DNA of 64,000 bases, taken from the NCBI RefSeq assembly GCF_900103125.1, contig NZ_FNJV01000002.1:620001-684000 (forward strand), in the 5' to 3' direction. The notes below the pieces were generated by a model. That model saw only the letters and a program-made list of their open reading frames with translations, was not told the DNA's origin and did no database searches. Position 1 is the stretch's first letter; each line of letters begins with the position of its first letter. This DNA is from Mucilaginibacter sp. OK268. Its GTDB lineage: Bacteria > Bacteroidota > Bacteroidia > Sphingobacteriales > Sphingobacteriaceae. The position numbers were made by a program, and so were the translations under genes. Positions 61,856 to 64,000 of the stretch are shown piece by piece.

Positions 61856-64000
61856 ATGCAGCTTACCCGCTTAGAAATCAAGGGCTTTAAAAGTTTTGGA
61901 GATAAGATCACCATTAATTTTAATGAGGGTGTAACTGCTATTGTGGGGCCAAATGGCTGCGGAAAATCCAATGTAGTCGACTCGATACGTTGGGTTTTGG
62001 GCGAACAAAGCACCCGGATGCTCCGCTCAGAAAAGATGGACAACGTTATTTTTAACGGGACCAAAAGCCGTAAGGCGGCCAATTTAGCCGAGGTTTCCCT
62101 CACTTTTGATAATACCAAAAACGTACTACCCACCGACTATTCGCAGGTTACGCTAACCCGCAAACTTTACCGTACCGGCGAAAGCGAATACCGTCTGAAT
62201 GATGTGCAATGCCGCCTGAAAGATATTACCGATCTTTTCCTGGATACCGGTATTGGCTCCGACTCCTACTCTATCATCGAGCTGCGGATGATCGACGAGA
62301 TCATTACCAACAAGGAGGGCTCGCGCCGTAACCTGTTCGAAGAAGCATCGGGCATATCCAAATACAAACTCCGCAAAAAACAAACTTTTAGTAAGCTTAA
62401 AGATACTGAAGCAGATTTGGAGCGCGTGGAGGACCTGTTGTTTGAGATCGAAAAGAACCTGAAATCGCTGGAGAACCAGGCTAAAAAAACCGAGCGTTAC
62501 TACCGCATTAAGGAGCAGTATAAAACGCTCAGCATTATGCTGGCTTCGTTCCGCATTGTATCGTTCAGCGAATCGTTAAAGAAAATTGAAGACCAGGAGC
62601 AACAGCAAAAAGCCGAAAAAGGCGGTATTGTTGCCCAGATAGATACTTTGGAGGCTGCCCTGCAACAACAAAAGCTGGATAGCATTACCAAAGAAAAAAA
62701 CCTGTCGGTTCAGCAAAAAACCACCAATGAGTTTGTATCCAAGATCCGCGCTTACGAAAGCGAAAAGAAGATCAAGAACGAACAACTTAAGTTTCAGCAG
62801 GATAAAGAGTCCCGCTTAAGTGAGGAGCTCGAACGAGATAAAAACCAGCTGAACCACGTACTATACAACATCAAACGCCTTAGCGAAGAAAAAGCTATGG
62901 AGGACGAGAACCTGCAGGCTATACAAAGCAAGGTAACTGATTTGAAAGAAGCGGTTGATGAGCTGCGGCAGCAACAAACCGAAGCGCGTAACGAGCTCAA
63001 TGAGCTTACCAATATCAATACCCGGTTGCAAAACCAGGCTTATAAGGCCGAAAAGGATATTGACATTTTACAGATCCAGCAACAGGCCCTGGAACAGGAA
63101 AGCCAGCGCAATATGGAAGATACCACCAACAAAGAGGTGGAACTTTCGCACTTTAACCAAGTGGTTGCCGAGCTGCAAACCCGCAAGGAAACGCTTGATG
63201 ATGAATACCAGGCTTCGTTAGAGGCAGAAAACAAGCTCAAAGAACAGATCTCGACAACCGATACGGAGCTTACCGAGATAAAGGATACCATTATTAAGGA
63301 AAGCCGCAAGCTGGACGCCAAGCAAAACGAATACAACCTCACCAAAAGTATGGTCGACAACCTGGAAGGTTTCCCGGAGTCGATCCGCTTTTTGAAAAAA
63401 AATACCGACTGGGCCAAAAACGCGCCGCTATTCAGCGATGTGCTGTTTTGCCGCGAGGAGTTCCGTGTAGCCATTGAAAACTATCTGGAACCCTTGATGA
63501 ATCATTATGTGGTTGAAAGCTATGATGAGGCTATAAAGGCCATCAATTTGCTCAGCACCGCATCAAGAGGAAGGGCACATTTCTTCATCCTGGAAAACTA
63601 CGGTGAAATAACGCCAACTGAAGCAGCGTTTGAAAACGCCGGCGCGGTATCGGCGCTCAAAGTGATTGAGGTAGATAAACGCTATACCAACCTGTGTAAC
63701 CACCTGCTTAAAAATGTATACCTGGTTGATGACGATAAAGACCAGCAGATCAATAACGCCCAACTGCCCGATGGCGTAGTGTTGATTGGCAAAAGCGGTA
63801 AGTTCAATAAATCAAAACATACCATGGCCGGTGGTTCGGTAGGTTTGTTTGAAGGTAAAAGGATAGGCAGGGCCAAAAACCTCGAGAACCTGGCCAAAGA
63901 GATCAAAGGGATCGAGAACCAGGTGAACGGTTTAAAAACCCGCGTTGATGATCTGCAAAGCAAGCTGGCCGCCCTCAAGGCATCCACCAAAACCGCGGAG
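61856..64000 (+). CDS. smc: Chromosome segregation protein SMC (cut by window edge)
   Basis: The ATG at 61856 opens 715 codons that reach the window end in frame; full SMC is near 1180 residues. The head has MQLTRLEIKGFKSFGDKITI and the Walker A motif GPNGCGKSN (Lys37), followed by DSIRWVLGEQ. The signature YSIIELRMIDEI and FEEASGISKYKLRKKQ follow, then a long coiled coil rich in Glu, Gln and Lys, and the start of the hinge (VDNLEGFPESIRFLKKN, then GRAHFFILENY). It organises and segregates the chromosome with ScpA and ScpB. The signature and ABC half at the C-terminus lie outside the window. Confidence 0.96.
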   Translation, partial: MQLTRLEIKGFKSFGDKITINFNEGVTAIVGPNGCGKSNVVDSIRWVLGEQSTRMLRSEKMDNVIFNGTKSRKAANLAEVSLTFDNTKNVLPTDYSQVTLTRKLYRTGESEYRLNDVQCRLKDITDLFLDTGIGSDSYSIIELRMIDEIITNKEGSRRNLFEEASGISKYKLRKKQTFSKLKDTEADLERVEDLLFEIEKNLKSLENQAKKTERYYRIKEQYKTLSIMLASFRIVSFSESLKKIEDQEQQQKAEKGGIVAQIDTLEAALQQQKLDSITKEKNLSVQQKTTNEFVSKIRAYESEKKIKNEQLKFQQDKESRLSEELERDKNQLNHVLYNIKRLSEEKAMEDENLQAIQSKVTDLKEAVDELRQQQTEARNELNELTNINTRLQNQAYKAEKDIDILQIQQQALEQESQRNMEDTTNKEVELSHFNQVVAELQTRKETLDDEYQASLEAENKLKEQISTTDTELTEIKDTIIKESRKLDAKQNEYNLTKSMVDNLEGFPESIRFLKKNTDWAKNAPLFSDVLFCREEFRVAIENYLEPLMNHYVVESYDEAIKAINLLSTASRGRAHFFILENYGEITPTEAAFENAGAVSALKVIEVDKRYTNLCNHLLKNVYLVDDDKDQQINNAQLPDGVVLIGKSGKFNKSKHTMAGGSVGLFEGKRIGRAKNLENLAKEIKGIENQVNGLKTRVDDLQSKLAALKASTKTAE

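Overview
The window looks like chromosome from a Bacteroidota bacterium of the family Sphingobacteriaceae. A Mucilaginibacter- or Pedobacter-like genus is my best guess. The signs are a hybrid two-component propeller sensor beside a glycoside hydrolase, an Oar-type TonB-dependent receptor and other large outer-membrane barrels, type III glutamine synthetase, a short (286-residue) primary sigma factor, promoters of the TAnnTTTG class without Shine-Dalgarno sites, and DUF4468/DUF4932 proteins. No rRNA, CRISPR array, transposase or prophage module was found. There is one tRNA (His, GTG).

Layout. 1-4.9 kb: a polysaccharide sensor (cut by the window edge) diverges from a secreted GH5 endoglucanase with a ricin-like lectin domain. 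5-11.7 kb: five enzyme-type genes (Old Yellow Enzyme, NmrA-like reductase, SRPBCC, pirin, quinone reductase) sit downstream of an AraC regulator, and three of the promoters carry the same 22-base operator. Next come a Crp/Fnr fragment and a SnoaL-like protein. 12-20 kb: a Sde182-like nucleoside-hydrolase-fold protein, tRNA-His, a copper ATPase, RNase HI, a phosphodiesterase, TrmN6 and a serine hydrolase. 20-30 kb: VOC proteins, purL, a second serine hydrolase with TPRs, then an AT-rich pair (small secreted protein plus large barrel). 30-36 kb: LLM oxidoreductase, isochorismatase-like hydrolase, AraC regulator, PLP decarboxylase with a divergent LysR gene, and tonB. 36.6-45.6 kb: a nitrogen-assimilation block (amt, barrel protein, second amt, glnN type III), with structured leaders and inverted repeats between the genes. 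45.9-64 kb: purM with a nearby fossil of a second purM 3' end, a fatty-acid hydroxylase family protein, an orphan lipoprotein, the Oar receptor, lpdA, an MBL hydrolase, the primary sigma factor, a DUF4932 metalloprotease candidate, PhzF, and the first 715 codons of smc.

The most unusual content is between genes. (1) A three-promoter AraC-linked regulon has identical operators at fixed spacing. (2) Two hairpins in the amt leader share a nine-base loop on different stems. (3) Many gaps hold degenerate 7-9-base word arrays, often as inverted pairs that begin at one gene's stop codon and end just before the next gene. (4) Several palindromic or MITE-like repeat families are present. All functional statements rest on reading motifs by eye; no search was run.
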